Shown here one piece after another: positions 12,101 through 24,600 of a DNA stretch of 64,000 bases. The number at the start of each line of letters is the position of its first letter. Positions within the stretch are counted from its first letter, which is position 1. The DNA is from Pieris napi (Eukaryota > Arthropoda > Insecta > Lepidoptera > Pieridae), in contig NC_062241.1 in NCBI RefSeq assembly GCF_905475465.1, positions 5,022,001-5,086,000 of the forward strand, in the 5' to 3' direction. The notes beneath the pieces were generated by a model. The model made no database searches and was not told the DNA's origin. It saw only the letters and a list, made by a program, of their open reading frames with translations. Both the position numbers and the translations under genes were made by a program.

Positions 12101-13340
12101 TATATACGATATCATAGTATACTTAGGGACATTTAATTAGTGTCATAATTGTCAAAATCTGGTTATCCAATTATTATTAAAGCTTTATTAATTAATTCAT
12201 TCATACAACAATTAGATAGTTAGTTTAAATTCCTTAATATTAGTATTAGATGTGTTAGTATAAGTTTTAAAAATTTTCAGTTAAATTTCTTTTTTCTTTT
12301 TAGAGGTCTAGTTTTTGTATGGCCCCTTTAAGGGTAAAAGCCTCCTTTTTTCCATTTCACTTTGTCTTGAGCAGGTTATCCTATAATACAGCATTTTTTT
12401 AGCGTGGACTACAGTGAGGCTGAAGAAGTACTCATTACTGCATATTTTGTTTATATATTTCTTAATATTGGTCCTTCTTTCTTCCCTTACAAAATTTAAA
12501 ACCCCGTAAATTATTATAATTGTTTTTTAAATATTAATTTATCTCCAAAAACTTTTACGTTACATAAGAAACTGTTTTTAATTCAGGAGGTAGTTACATT
12601 TATTGTGTATAGAAAACTGTAATTACAATTTAATTAAACGTTTAGTTAGACATTTACTTCACTTATTCCATAAAATTGTATAAGTCGTCTTAGTTAAATT
12701 TTGTTAGCCAATCCGCAGTTGCTCTTTTTATGCTGAAATAGCTAAACGTTATAATATTCTTATATGAAATAATTTCCTTTGGATGTTTTTTTGGTGATTT
12801 TTCTTCTTAAGGTCTTCTGCGCCTGATACATATCGTAGATTTTTTACTCTTAGACCTGCTGGTTTCAACACGATGTTTACTTATGTACGAGTGAAGTACC
12901 TATAGTATGTATGACTTTTTAATGCATAGCCGGGTTTAAAATGCACGACCTGAGGGTTTAAAACCGCGCCTACTCACTAGACTATTACATCTTTAATCGA
13001 AATACCTTATTAATTATTTAAGGACCCAGTAGGTTTAGAGGTAAAGCTAGGTTTTCAAAAGTCAAACAAATTGCGAAGTAAATAGTCTAAAAATATAATC
13101 GTCTGATTTTTACTCTTGATCATTTTGATGTTTATATTTTATTGACCGCTTTGTGTTAATTGTTTTTCAATATAACCATAAAGTCCATAACATAACTCTT
13201 TGAAAACCTCTTTTCATGCTACTATTTTTTAATTAAAATACTGACTGTTAGGCCTATCGCGTGCTTTGACCCTATGGTCACAACTGCATTACCCAAACGT
13301 CGATGAAAACGTTGCAAACTGGCACCATTTGGTGCTTGGC
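9140..13340. other. 4.2 kb without a supported gene
   Basis: AT-rich DNA with scattered short frames lacking family resemblance. A less AT-rich patch at about 11280-11520 contains a stem of CTCTCTTAATTT facing its complement at 11362-11404 and a short frame of about 28 codons, not enough to call an exon. Confidence 0.4.
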
Positions 13341-13343
13341 ATC

Positions 13344-13451
13344 GTTCTACGCATGCGCAGCACAGAGTGAGATGACAGACAAACATTCATACGTCAAACT
13401 GTACTCATGGTTACTTGTAAACAGTGCTGAGGAGAAATGGTGAAAGTTAAA
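13344..13451 (+). promoter_or_regulatory. Possible promoter and first exon
   Basis: The sequence ACGCATGCGCAG at about 13350 resembles the NRF-1 type palindrome found in broadly active promoters. About 80 bases later comes GAAATGGTGAAAGTTAAA followed by a consensus GTAAGT donor at 13452, so a five-codon first exon (MVKVK) is possible. An earlier ATG at 13373 opens a 23-codon frame that stops first. No partner exon was identified, so this is tentative; it could also be a leader of the downstream TEH gene. Confidence 0.25.
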
Positions 13452-13459
13452 GTAAGTTC

Positions 13460-14920
13460 ACTCTATTTTGTATGTTTTTAATATTACAAATACACAAATC
13501 TTAATTTCTAAAACAGCATCCATATTTTAATTTAGATGAATTTTAATTTGAATTTCGAACATGTCGTAAGTACTTTGTGATTGGTGTTTTTTGGTAGTTT
13601 TAAAGTGAGGTATTTGTAACTACTTATATATAATATAGTGTTTACATTTCCCCGTGTTAAAAATGTGTAACTACTACAAAATACTTTCCTTGTAATAAAC
13701 AAAAGAAAGTTCACATTTGAATATTAATAATTACGTAGTGCTATAAAATTGTTTTTAGTTTCAGTTTTTACGTTTATTTCTTTAATGCATTTTTATCGAT
13801 TGCAGTATCATAACAGTGAAACTGTTAAACACCATAGGTTTATAATTATTAGTTATCCAAAAATAATCTACAGTTTCCTTTTTCGCTCACTTTACTACAA
13901 CTAGGAGTGTTAAATATAGATGGCGCTAATTTCAAATCCTATATGGCTATCACTTATAATTAAAAATCAACCTAATTACTACGAAACATAAACCTCTTTA
14001 TTTTTGCTTCGCTTTTGTTCATCTCTAAGTAGTCCCAAGCGTTTATACCACAATTCATAATAAAATCATTTAATCCAAACACTTGAAAATCTCAGTGTAC
14101 TCGGAAAATTATACATTGTTATATTATTCAGACTTTTTAAATGAGTTTAACATGTTGAAATAACATTTAGTTTTTATGAACTTTCCGACATCAAAATGTC
14201 AAACTTCACATCGATGACAATATGACATTGCGGCTGTGTTATGTGGCTAACGTCATTCTGTACGTAAAGAAAACACGGGATAAGCGAACTCAATGAAATT
14301 AATAAAAGCTTGCCTGAATATTAACGGGTTATTCACACGTATTTACAAAATTATCATATGTCGCATACTTGGGCTTTTGCAAAAAGTGATTCTGTGGGAC
14401 TACATGTATTGGTGAGTTATATACACAGTTCCTATTCATATACAACCCTACAGCACTCAAAAAAAATATATTTCGTACTCTTCAGTTTATAATGTACGTA
14501 AATGTAATTTTTAGATATTAAATTCTAGGTCCATGTCGTAAGTACGAATTGCAAAACCCTGTTGCTTAGTTATATTTTCATTTAATACGCAGAAGACATG
14601 CCCCAAATACCATAGACATTGGTGTATATTTTGAAAACAGTAACGTCGTGTGTGAATTCAACAGCGCTTATTATATCGGTTGTACAAATTTGTTATTATA
14701 AAAGTTTCTATATTACTACTTACTATGTAAAGTGTAATTATAATACTTCAAATAACCTATTTTAACTAATCAAAGTACATTAGAATAGAGTCGTGCAACT
14801 AATGTATTGTAAATGTAATTATGTTTAGAGTGAAATCGACGAATTACGTGACATGACGATAATAGCGGTACATTTTATGAGGGGGTAAAATTCCGATCAT
14901 TGACATCAATTAAAAAATAG
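13460..14920. other. Upstream region of the TEH gene, no exon proven
   Basis: Mostly AT-rich. A segment at 14358-14411 has an open frame before GTGAGT, and a good acceptor (TTTAATACGCAG) ends at 14593, but neither could be tied to a known protein. The last 100 bases before the TEH start codon are clearly richer in G, C and CpG (CGATCGTG, CGCGCAGGCGCCG), as expected of a promoter or leader. Confidence 0.35.
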
Positions 14921-15029
14921 CGCACTAGGGGCGGTCGCACTGCGCTCAATCGATCGTGCTACCGCGCAGGCGCCGTAGCCCCACCGTACGTCAGTGGAGG
15001 TCGGTCGCGAGTGGCAGGAAGTCTACACC

Positions 15030-16340
15030 ATGCCGAAGACCAAACCCACACCTGAGGAGGACTTAATCATACCACCGCAAGACCAAAAAATATGCGGGAC
15101 AATATGCGTCTGCCAAATGACTGCCGTCCTTAGTGCCGTGGCCATTGTTTACTTGACAGTAGCCATCTACATGCCATATACTCGTGCTATTGCATCGGGA
15201 ATCGATCCAACTCCAATTATGTGTACAACAACAAGGGCTGTCAACAAAGAAAACTGTGATTGGGGCTCCTGCGGTGAATGGTGTTTGAGTAAAACATCTG
15301 GGGCTTGCATTCAAATTTATGTTAACGTAAGGAACAATGGATCATCGCTACTTTTATCGGAATGTGGAAGTGCTGCAAATAAAACATGTTATGGGATTGA
15401 TCAAGAGAACGCTAAGAAGTATCACTGCATAAGAGACGAGTGTAAAAATTTAACGGGAACCTTTAATTGCACTGAAGGAAAATGTATCAACATAACAGAT
15501 GCCTTTGAGTGTGCCTTTCGGGACACTGATCCACCATTAAAGTGTTCAGGTAGAAGGGGGAAAATAACGTGCATAGATGTCCAGGGACTTTTTTCGTGTA
15601 ATAGAGGCACATGTAGAAAAATACGAACGCCTTATAATTGTGATCGCCGATGTGTTGACATTCCGACTCGCAACAAAAACGTTATAGTTTTAAGTGGCGA
15701 TAGAGTATTCTTAGCAAGATGTACGAAGCTTGCTAAAGAAGATGGTGGTGAAATAGTTTGGAATGATAACGGGGAAGAAGTTATTATGTTATCCTGTCAT
15801 GCCGTTCATAATGGTACATCGGGAGTAGTTGCTGTCGATTGTATTAATGCTGCCTTGCTACCTCGAACAGAAATCTCTGATTTAACAAATTTTACATATT
15901 TACAATACTTATATACATTAAAAGCAACGCCTAATAGAGTTATAGCGCCGTCTGAAGTAGAACTCACTTTGGCTAACGATAGTAGATTGATGATCAATTT
16001 AGAAGGTTGTGTAAACACCCTCGCTGACGAATGTAAAGACTTTCTTAAGACCTATGGAAGAGATGGAACTGACCACAACGCCAAGGCTAGATTTCCATGC
16101 TTCCATACTCAGAATAACCCAGAAACAGTGGTTGCAAGATTTGACTTGGACGCCACCTATCGTCAATTTTTGATAGCGCTAGTACTTCCAACAGTTCTAG
16201 TTGTAGTATCGTGTATAACTTTGATGTTGTGTCAAAGGACGGTTGTAGTTGGTGATGATGCTAAAATGCGTTTCAAGGCCTGCGGAGGTGGACAATCCGA
16301 AATGCAAATGCATCCGAATGATCCTGTTTCACCCCTCTGA
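15030..16340 (+). CDS. TipE homologue with EGF-like region (TEH3/TEH4 type)
   Basis: An intronless frame of 436 residues from the ATG at 15030 (context ACACCATGC); the upstream in-frame GTG at 14994 is not a plausible start. The layout is that of the TipE family: short cytoplasmic N-terminus, membrane segment at about 27-48, large cysteine-rich extracellular loop, membrane segment at about 379-401 (LIALVLPTVLVVVSCITLML), short tail. Family marks are CDWGSCGEWC after TM1 and RFPCFHTQNNPETVVARFD before TM2. The loop holds an extra cysteine-rich block at about residues 110-210, which matches the paired EGF-like domains that set Drosophila TEH3 and TEH4 apart from TEH1 and TEH2. These proteins are auxiliary subunits of the Para voltage-gated sodium channel. 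Several N-glycosylation sites (NGS, NKT, NLT, NCT, NIT) lie in the loop. TEH3 and TEH4 cannot be separated by eye. Confidence 0.9.
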   Translation: MPKTKPTPEEDLIIPPQDQKICGTICVCQMTAVLSAVAIVYLTVAIYMPYTRAIASGIDPTPIMCTTTRAVNKENCDWGSCGEWCLSKTSGACIQIYVNVRNNGSSLLLSECGSAANKTCYGIDQENAKKYHCIRDECKNLTGTFNCTEGKCINITDAFECAFRDTDPPLKCSGRRGKITCIDVQGLFSCNRGTCRKIRTPYNCDRRCVDIPTRNKNVIVLSGDRVFLARCTKLAKEDGGEIVWNDNGEEVIMLSCHAVHNGTSGVVAVDCINAALLPRTEISDLTNFTYLQYLYTLKATPNRVIAPSEVELTLANDSRLMINLEGCVNTLADECKDFLKTYGRDGTDHNAKARFPCFHTQNNPETVVARFDLDATYRQFLIALVLPTVLVVVSCITLMLCQRTVVVGDDAKMRFKACGGGQSEMQMHPNDPVSPL

Positions 16341-16350
16341 GATCAGTCAC

Positions 16351-16630
16351 GTAAGCATTATTTGGGTTCAAGGAAATATAACTATTCCTTTTCGTTATCT
16401 AAGTAGAACATTCATGTTCCTTTGAGAAATATAATTTTTTATACACATGTATAAAAATCTACTTAAAAACATATATTTACGACTACTTGACCTTGGCACT
16501 AGTGAGTTATGACAAAAACCGGTAATTAACATGAAACGTTTCACCTGCCTCACTAAGGGTTTTATTATTCTAATTCATTTCATAAATTAGGCTTTAATTT
16601 TGTTTGTAATTAAATAATTTTCTGTTTCAG
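16351..16630 (+). other. Spliceable intron between the two TEH genes
   Basis: Ten bases after the stop codon of the upstream gene lies a GTAAGC donor (16351), and a polypyrimidine tract with TTTCTGTTTCAG ends at 16630. From there to the next ATG (16714) are 83 bases with no ATG. Removing this intron would leave about 93 bases between the two coding regions. It may be a 3'-UTR intron of the first gene, a leader intron of the second, or the link of a dicistronic mRNA. Confidence 0.5.
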
Positions 16631-16713
16631 GCGTTCCCCTCCTCTGCGAGGGCCCGGCTAGTTCGCTAAGAGACGATTAATAGCTTTCTATTTGCTAAAC
16701 AAAAGCTCTCCCA

Positions 16714-18543
16714 ATGTCTACACTGAGCAGATCTAGGGCGACTCTTTCGCCAGCAACTTCTGAAAGATCTACTCTGCCTATGGGAGCAACAGCTGATGCC
16801 GGAAGCCAAGAATTTACCCCATTGGAACCGACTAGGGAGCAGCTACTTGCACATTTCTTTGAGCGATTTAAATTTTACACTTCTTTATGTCTTGGCACAT
16901 CAGCTATTCTCGCTGTGTTTGCTTTTTTATTCCTCATTCCATTTGTGGTGGAACCAGCCATACAGACTATACTTGCTGAATTCGCACCGGAAGCCGGAAT
17001 ATGTAGTGTATCAGATCATGTTTATGCTGAGACTCTGACTAATTGTACCTGGGCGTCATGTAGAGAAGGCTGCACAACAATGCCTACAAGGTGCCACAAA
17101 ATCCGAGTTAACTTAGCAAGGAAACCATTTGTTGGAAACGAAACACTACCAATAGAGTGGGATGAAACCGATTTGAAATTTCTTATAAATCCTGAAGGAT
17201 GTGGATATCCCCCAAAAGTGAACTGTTCGGTGTTTGCTATTGAATATGCTGGTAGAAAAGCGCCGAAAATATTTCCTTGTTTCTACAGTATGACTCGGCC
17301 TGAATTGGTAGTGGCAAGATATTCTTGGGAATCAACGATACGAGGGTTAATACTGGCCCTGGTTCTTCCGACAACAGTCTTTGTGTTTAGTTTAAGTGTC
17401 CTTGCGTACTGGCACTGCCACTGTTGCGACAGGGCTTGTAACAGACGGGTACACGCTGAATCATTTTCGAGCAAAGAAGAGTAAGTATAAATATTGTTTA
17501 ATCCTGATTTGGCATGATTTCAGCATGGAAAATTCCTAAAAAGCATGAAATTGAAGATCTTATTACATCTTGTAATTTAATCAACCAATTTAGCTCGTAT
17601 TTCTATTTAACTGCAGCGACGGACAAACCGAATTATTCAATTACTGAATTGAACAATAGTTTGATACTAAGTGCGAAACAAAATTATACTCTAGAACTGC
17701 AATTTAAAAGTTTAATCTACATCCAAATGCGATTCACGTAGTCAATTTTAGATTTATTTTATGTACAATTGATATATTACAGGATAAATATCAAATTCCA
17801 GTTCAGAGAAGATTCATCATAGTTTCAGCTATAGGTGTTTAGCAACTATTTTTATTTTCAAGTACGTTTTATGTTTCAACACTTAGCAGCGTGTTTAGGC
17901 TGTGTTGCTGCTTCTTCACGATAATCATCTGGTCATGGTAGATCTTAATTAATATGTACGAGTCACGATCTCGGGAAATTTAGCTTGTAGGTGCTACTTT
18001 ATGTTATATAAAATTTTTCACGTGTACATAGTTTTTGTAGGTTTGCGTTTTAGTATTTTATATCATCACACAAAGTAGTCAATATATTATGTTGACAATA
18101 TATGATGCAATTTAATTAATTGGATGTGGCTTAATAATTACATCATTTATTTTTTGATTTGATGTAATGTCTATAATAGTAATAATTGTAGTTAAGAGTA
18201 ACAAATTAAATTCTCACATCATCTGATAGACATAATTTATTACATTAAATGGTATTTGCGATAGCGTAAAACATCACAGTATGGTATATACCTTTATCTT
18301 TATTATCCGCTCCTGGTTAATCACGTAACTTCGTAACATTTTGCGCGATAGAGATCAGTTCTTACTAAAGTACATTAATAGAAAAATTACCCAAAAGCGG
18401 TTTATGTTAGATAACAACTTATTTCCCGGGAAAAATAATCAGATTCATAAAGATTTTTAAAGTGCTAACTATCTATCTATGTCTATTACAGTAGTAAGTT
18501 GCTCTGTGAACTGGATGATGACCCAACCGATGATGTATTCTGA
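16714..18543 (+). CDS. TipE homologue without EGF region (TEH2 type), two exons
   Basis: Exon 1 is 16714-17480 and exon 2 is 18492-18543. Exon 1 runs into a stop at once after a perfect GTAAGT donor; splicing to the acceptor TCTATTACAG ending at 18491 keeps the frame and adds an acidic tail, SKLLCELDDDPTDDVF, for 272 residues in all. Membrane segments lie at about residues 54-78 (ILAVFAFLFLIPFVVEP) and 211-233. Family marks are CTWASCREGCT, NPEGCGYPP and IFPCFYSMTRPELVVARY. The short loop without EGF-like domains fits TEH1/TEH2; its place beside an EGF-type gene and tipE points to TEH2. It should act as an auxiliary subunit of the Para sodium channel. A poly(A) signal AATAAA lies at 18618, 75 bases past the stop. 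Confidence 0.9.
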
Positions 18544-18617
18544 CGCCAGGCCACCTATCCACGACGTCGCACATCACCCAGAAACGGCTATACCCAGTTA
18601 TAAATTTAAAAATAAGA

Positions 18618-18623
18618 AATAAA
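18618..18623 (+). terminator. Poly(A) signal after the TEH2-type gene
   Basis: AATAAA 75 bases downstream of the exon 2 stop codon, in an A-rich context. It supports the two-exon model over an end at the exon 1 stop. Confidence 0.5.
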
Positions 18624-18649
18624 AAGAAGTAAAGTATATCCTAACCGTT

Positions 18650-21600
18650 TAGTTTATCAGCCCAGAAGCCTGAAGGGTTTTGGATTTATATTTTCAGTGC
18701 ATTAAAATGAAATTCTGTATTTTTATTCGTATACATCGATTTCGATTTTAAATTTATCCTATGTATATGATAGTAACAAAAATGGAATTTCATATTAATA
18801 TCAAAAATTATGTATTCTTAAATACTATTATTTTTTATATTGTTTATATTGAATTATATTATTTATATTGAAACTCTCAGTAAAATTAATTTGTGAAATG
18901 TAAAGATTATTTACTCTTACATATTAGTATACCGGTTTTAAGTATTCCGTTAGTTTAAGTTTAATACTGCAAGTCTTTCTATCAGGCAGATATTCGATAC
19001 GCAGGTTAGCAAATGTCGTAGACAATAATCATTTAGGATAAAATTTCATGGGTATATCTGTTTAATATACCACTGCATAATGGACCACGTTGGCATATAT
19101 GAGATTGAGTGTGAGGCTTTTACAAGAATGTTTCATTAGAAATCACAACGCAGTCAACCAAGCACCTGCCCGCACAGAAACAATCAAATGTAAGAGCGGC
19201 TCAATAATAGTTCCCTGTTTATATATCAGAGCTCAGAGAGCTATATATGACGTTCTTCTGTTTTGGCGACAGATACAGATCTCGGCATAGGTCACTTAAA
19301 ATATTATTTGACAATAAATGATTGTGTACTTAATTTCACATTCGAAAAGGAACTTTTCCTGCATTATGTTTGCATAAAATGTGTCTGATATCTACAAAGC
19401 GTACCAGCGAAGATTTAAGTTTTTATCAATGTTATTTAATCCAAGGAAGTGCATCACGTCGTCTCTTTCTAAATTTGAGCTAGGCCGGATAATATAAGAA
19501 AGTCGCTAGCTTTAGCTTTAAGGTTGTAGATAGTTAAATTCACTGTCTTAACAGAGATTTACGTTACCAAAATATATTGTTGAATGTAAATATTTGCTTG
19601 ATTAATAGATTTTCTAAAGCTTTGAAAAGCTTCGTGATTTATACGCATCTTGTATGGATAGTTAATTCGATCAATGACTTTTATGTATCGTGCTCTGTAC
19701 TTAAAAATGCATAATGAATATTCGAATATTAAATAATAAAGATTATATTCAATAATTTAAAGAGAAATTTGACTTTAGTCTTAAAATATTCGGTTTGGGG
19801 CTTATAGGCATTTCTCAAATCATGTTTAAAATAAATATATAGTTAACGTATAAATCTATTTGATGAAAAAAAAATAACAAATCCTGAGTCAAAGCGAAGT
19901 ATAGTACAAAAGAATATGTAAAAATCATTGATTCTGTCGCACGTTTCAAATACTTTAACTCTATTTATAACGTCTTTAGCTTACGGGATAATGTGTTTTA
20001 TTACAATTAAACTAAGAAAATTTAACTACATTACTTAATATATAAGCTTACTATATAATATCTATAAAAGTTCAAAAATATAAAACTAGACACTTAAATA
20101 AAAAATCCAAAGTTTATTTTATTTTGTGTCAGTTATAAATTGTTTGAGTACGTTTGTTAATTTAAAAAAATATATATTTTTCTATTCATGTTATCGAAAT
20201 CAATATTGAAACCATCTATATATTATACAAAGCTAAATTAGTTTCCCATATAAATGCTTTGAATACATGTTACGTATCAGCAATAATTTGATTTAAAATT
20301 TTATTAAAATTACCTTTCTACAATATAAGCCTTCGATAAAGTAATATTACACTAATTATTATTATCTATTACTCTAAATTCATTGTATTCTACTAAGACG
20401 TTACATTTCTAAAGACATACAGTTAGAAGCTTTTTCATATCAAATGCAAGTTTGTTAGTGAATTAAGAGTTTTATATTCACAAAAAAATTGTGATATTCT
20501 TATCGTCAAAAGATAGTTAAATATAACTGTTATCGTATATATAACTTAAATATTTATGTTCTTTCAAGAATTAAATTTTGTTTTAATGAATTCTATATTA
20601 ATATATAAAATAATACAGTACCTCTTCTAAATTTGTTGTATAATGTTATAATAAAATAACCGAATAAAGTGATGTTAAATATTTTAAAGATATATTTTAT
20701 CTCAGTCATAATCTGTACAAAAGATGTCTACGAATTCTTCTAAGATTATGTAAATATAATTTAATAAATGTAATATAAAACTTGTAGTGAGCATGCGAGA
20801 CACAAAGTGTTATTAATAAATGCAAAGCTTTCATATCGATTTGTTTTCTTTGAAAAATTATAACTTTACCTAATATTTTTGCATCTGTAGAACAAATATT
20901 AAAGCCTACATATTTCTCATTTTCTCAAGAATTATAGTTTTCCATTCCCTGTTAAATACTATGGATGGAATGGAACATTCATTCTTGTCAGAGTCCGTTC
21001 CTCAATGTAGTAAAACAAAATAGAATAAATTTTGTAAGTTAAAATAGTTAAGAGATAAACATACACACGTAAATAGTTTCACTCTTCCAACTGGAACGAG
21101 GCGATGTATAACCTTTTTTCAAAAGACATAATAGGTTATAACTTATACAAGTATGAAATTCGTACTTTCCTCATTACATTGTTAATACGCCAATGCAGTA
21201 GGCTATTCCTAGTAACGCGAGGTCATTCAACTCTTTTAAATATTGAGCTTAATGGTATATCGAGACCGCTATAGTTATTTTATTGGCCGTCATAGTTTAT
21301 TTCTGCCTTTTTTAGAATTTATCTGGTGGATTTATTGGTTATGTATAGATAGCACATTTGATTAAAAAGTACTATAGAATGAAACGCGTGTACCAACATA
21401 GACCTACCTACCTTCAGTGGGTATGATTCTTAACCGGGTAAGATAATCTACAATTTTTTGAAATACAAATATCATATTCACTATACTGAAATGACAGAAT
21501 ATATTTGACTAATTATTACTTAAAATATAAAAAAAATCTCTTCTAATCTTATCCTTGATCTTCTGTGAAACCAATAAAACTTTCCGGAGTTCTAAGAGAG

Positions 21601-24600
21601 TACAAAATGTATTATTTGAAATGTATTAAACATTATTCAAATAAAACAAGGTCCAATTACGATTTCACAACTGAGAGAAGAGAATGTTCTAGTGTTTTCT
21701 AAGATCTAGATTCTAAGAAATAGGTCATAGTCGTTATTAGCGTTTGCTGTATACCTTTTTAGCTATTATTTACTTAACAAAACAATATAACTTGTAGTCT
21801 CTTATATATCATAATTTTTTTAAATATTTCTTTAGATTAATGGCCAAAAAAATCAACAATGTCATTAAGCACTTGTTATTATAATCACAATGAAGCATGG
21901 GCTGGACACAACTGTGCGTTTGTTTCATTTATCACTTTTAATGAGATTTTTGTAGATGATTAGCCTTATCTCTATCTAGATTTGAGCATTTACTAGAATT
22001 AAAATTCGGCAAGATTCGCCGGAAGCCTTGATGTACGCCTTCTTGTTGTGTCGTACTTTCAAATAGGCTGTTAAAAGGTTTATGTATACCTTTACGTCGA
22101 AGTTATCTCAAGTTATTATACAAATAAGTGAAATAAGTTACGGTTCTAGGTTTATGGTTACTTCACATATCATTACATGAATAATGAAGGTTGTAACCGC
22201 TACGCCGTAGACATGTTGCGTAGCACTGAACTTAAATAAATTATTTGTTAGGATATAATTACATGTATGTAAAAAAATTAAACTAAATATTTTCAAACTA
22301 TAGAAAAATGTTTTTGTAGGTCCAGATAGACATCTTACAAATGCACTTCTCCCTTTCATCGTTCTGTTCCGGTTTAAAATTATCAATCAAAACCCCTTTA
22401 CGTACGTTATGTTTACCCTTTCGTAAACCTTATTGAATCCTGTTATAAGATACCCTTTTAAAATCAATTAAATTGTCATTACAACCAGTTGAGCTGTATA
22501 CACCTTGAAATCCAGCAGTAACATAACAAAGTGAATAAATTAAACAACATTTATATGTATCAATCTTTGCCAACTTCTAGAAATATTTGGCAAAAAACTA
22601 ATTTCGAACGCCATACTTTAGAAGGTCTTTTCAATCTACCTGGCACCGCGCCAAATGTGTTATTCGGCAATTTCGATTTCAGGGCCCGATGAATCAGTTG
22701 CAATAAATTGTAAAGTTTAAGTTGCATGTCGAATCCCTAGCGCCCTTAGTTGCTTGATCAAAAAAGATATACGACCCAATACTTGTCATACATTTCCCTT
22801 TAATATGCGAGCGAAAATAATCCTTCTTGGTGTGAGATATGTAAAGCAAAGACTGTCTGCCGCCATACAGTCGACACGACACGGCTTTATCGATTCGCCG
22901 TACCGACGCGCGCACTCAAATAAAAGTATTATTTTTATAAAAATCGTTTTTTAAATCTCAAAAATAATACTATAAAATATCTATAATGAATCTATATTTT
23001 AATATTTGCGAAACTTTAAAAAGTTATGATGCAATAAAAAATCTAATTTAAATTGATATATTCTAATTCGCAAATTAAATTTGTAACAGTAATTAAATTA
23101 TGAAATTAATAGAGCTTTTCCTTTGTTTTCAATAAGCTAATGAAATGAAGCTTTTGAAGTGCCAATACAGTCACGTAAAAGCCTGCGCCCCGTTAGTTGT
23201 AACGAAAGCGCGGTTGGGAACCGACGCCTATTGACGAGATAAATATAGATTTTTTATTTTTCACAAAGGACAATGGTTTAGTGTTCACAATTAGTGTTTA
23301 GAAAAACAGTTTTTATTTCGACTTTGTACTGTGTGTAGTGGTTGCTTCATAAAGGCTATCTTTGACCCCAGTTAATGGTAAACGCATGTACAAATATTCA
23401 AATTGTTTGATTACGTCTGCAATATGTCAAATTATTTTTATGAAAACACTCTTTCTATTGAATACGTAAACTGCTTAATACTAAAGAAAATTTGAAACGA
23501 CTATAATAAAAGCTCTTTTTTACAGACGTATTGACGTAGTACTGTAGAATTGAGCTTCGATCTTTTCTAGTGAAAGGAAGTTGTAAATTCAACTTTAGAT
23601 GCATATGACTACACAATATGTACGACTCTACGACTAGGTAGTATTTTGAAAGGCGTAGGCAGATCTTAGTTTTGATTTTTATTCAATGTAAGAATACTAT
23701 AAATTTACCGCAGTTTGAGTTAAATATTAGAAAGATTTAATAAATAAAGAATAATAATGTATTTGGTTAAAAGGCAACCAATTAAATGAAGCTTTAAGTT
23801 GCCGTGAAGAACTTAACTGGTTTTCAGATATTATTACGTAAATGAAATAATCATTCAGTAATTTAAGCAAGAAAATGTAGCAGATAACCAATACTAATAA
23901 TGTACGAGTGTTAATAATATGTATCTAAATTAATTTAAGCTATTAAAACTGGATTTGTAAATTTTCTAAATCATGTTGTCTATAATAAAAATGACATGAT
24001 GTTATGAAATTGTAAGAACACATTACAACTTTTCTTCTAAAATACTTACAATTATAAAATTAATCATTCTAACACACCGATTGTTACTGAATTTAGTATT
24101 CAGTAACAATCGATGGGACTGCAATTTCATCCATTATGTTATGATAATGATACCCCGTTTTGGATGAAGAATGTCAAACAAAGACATGTGTATATGACAT
24201 AACTTTTTAATCCATGTATTAGTTCCAATGACAGATATGTGTATCACTGGTGCATTAGGTTGAAAATAATATATTTCATGTGCATTTCAGACAAACAACT
24301 GGTTAAAAGTTAAACTAATATTATTTGGGTTTAAATACGTAAATGTCGAAAGCTAATTAATTTGGAGGTAGAACTGTTAATTATTGTCTTACTATAATAC
24401 AGTTTTATACTACACGTCAAGGAAAATCTAATCGTAACATGTTTTAATTTTTTTTCAACAATTTAAATTTCACCAAGAAGAAATTCAAACATTCAAATCC
24501 AATTACGTTTGCATTATTAACTTTATTAAACCAACGTTGCGGTCTACTCAACGAGTTAATGATCAATAATCATTATCACGAGATGATTTTGCTCGTAATA

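Noticed and set aside
14994..15029. Twelve-codon N-terminal extension of the EGF-type TipE homologue from a GTG
   Set aside because: GTG is not a normal start in animals, and an ATG in good context follows at 15030 just before the family-like N-terminus.
17514..17741. 75-codon frame just after TEH2 exon 1
   Set aside because: It lies in the intron between two in-frame exons and has no resemblance to a known family.
17783..17822. Alternative last exon of the TEH2-type gene (INIKFQFREDSS)
   Set aside because: In frame after an acceptor, but less coding-like than the acidic exon at 18492, which is followed by a poly(A) signal.
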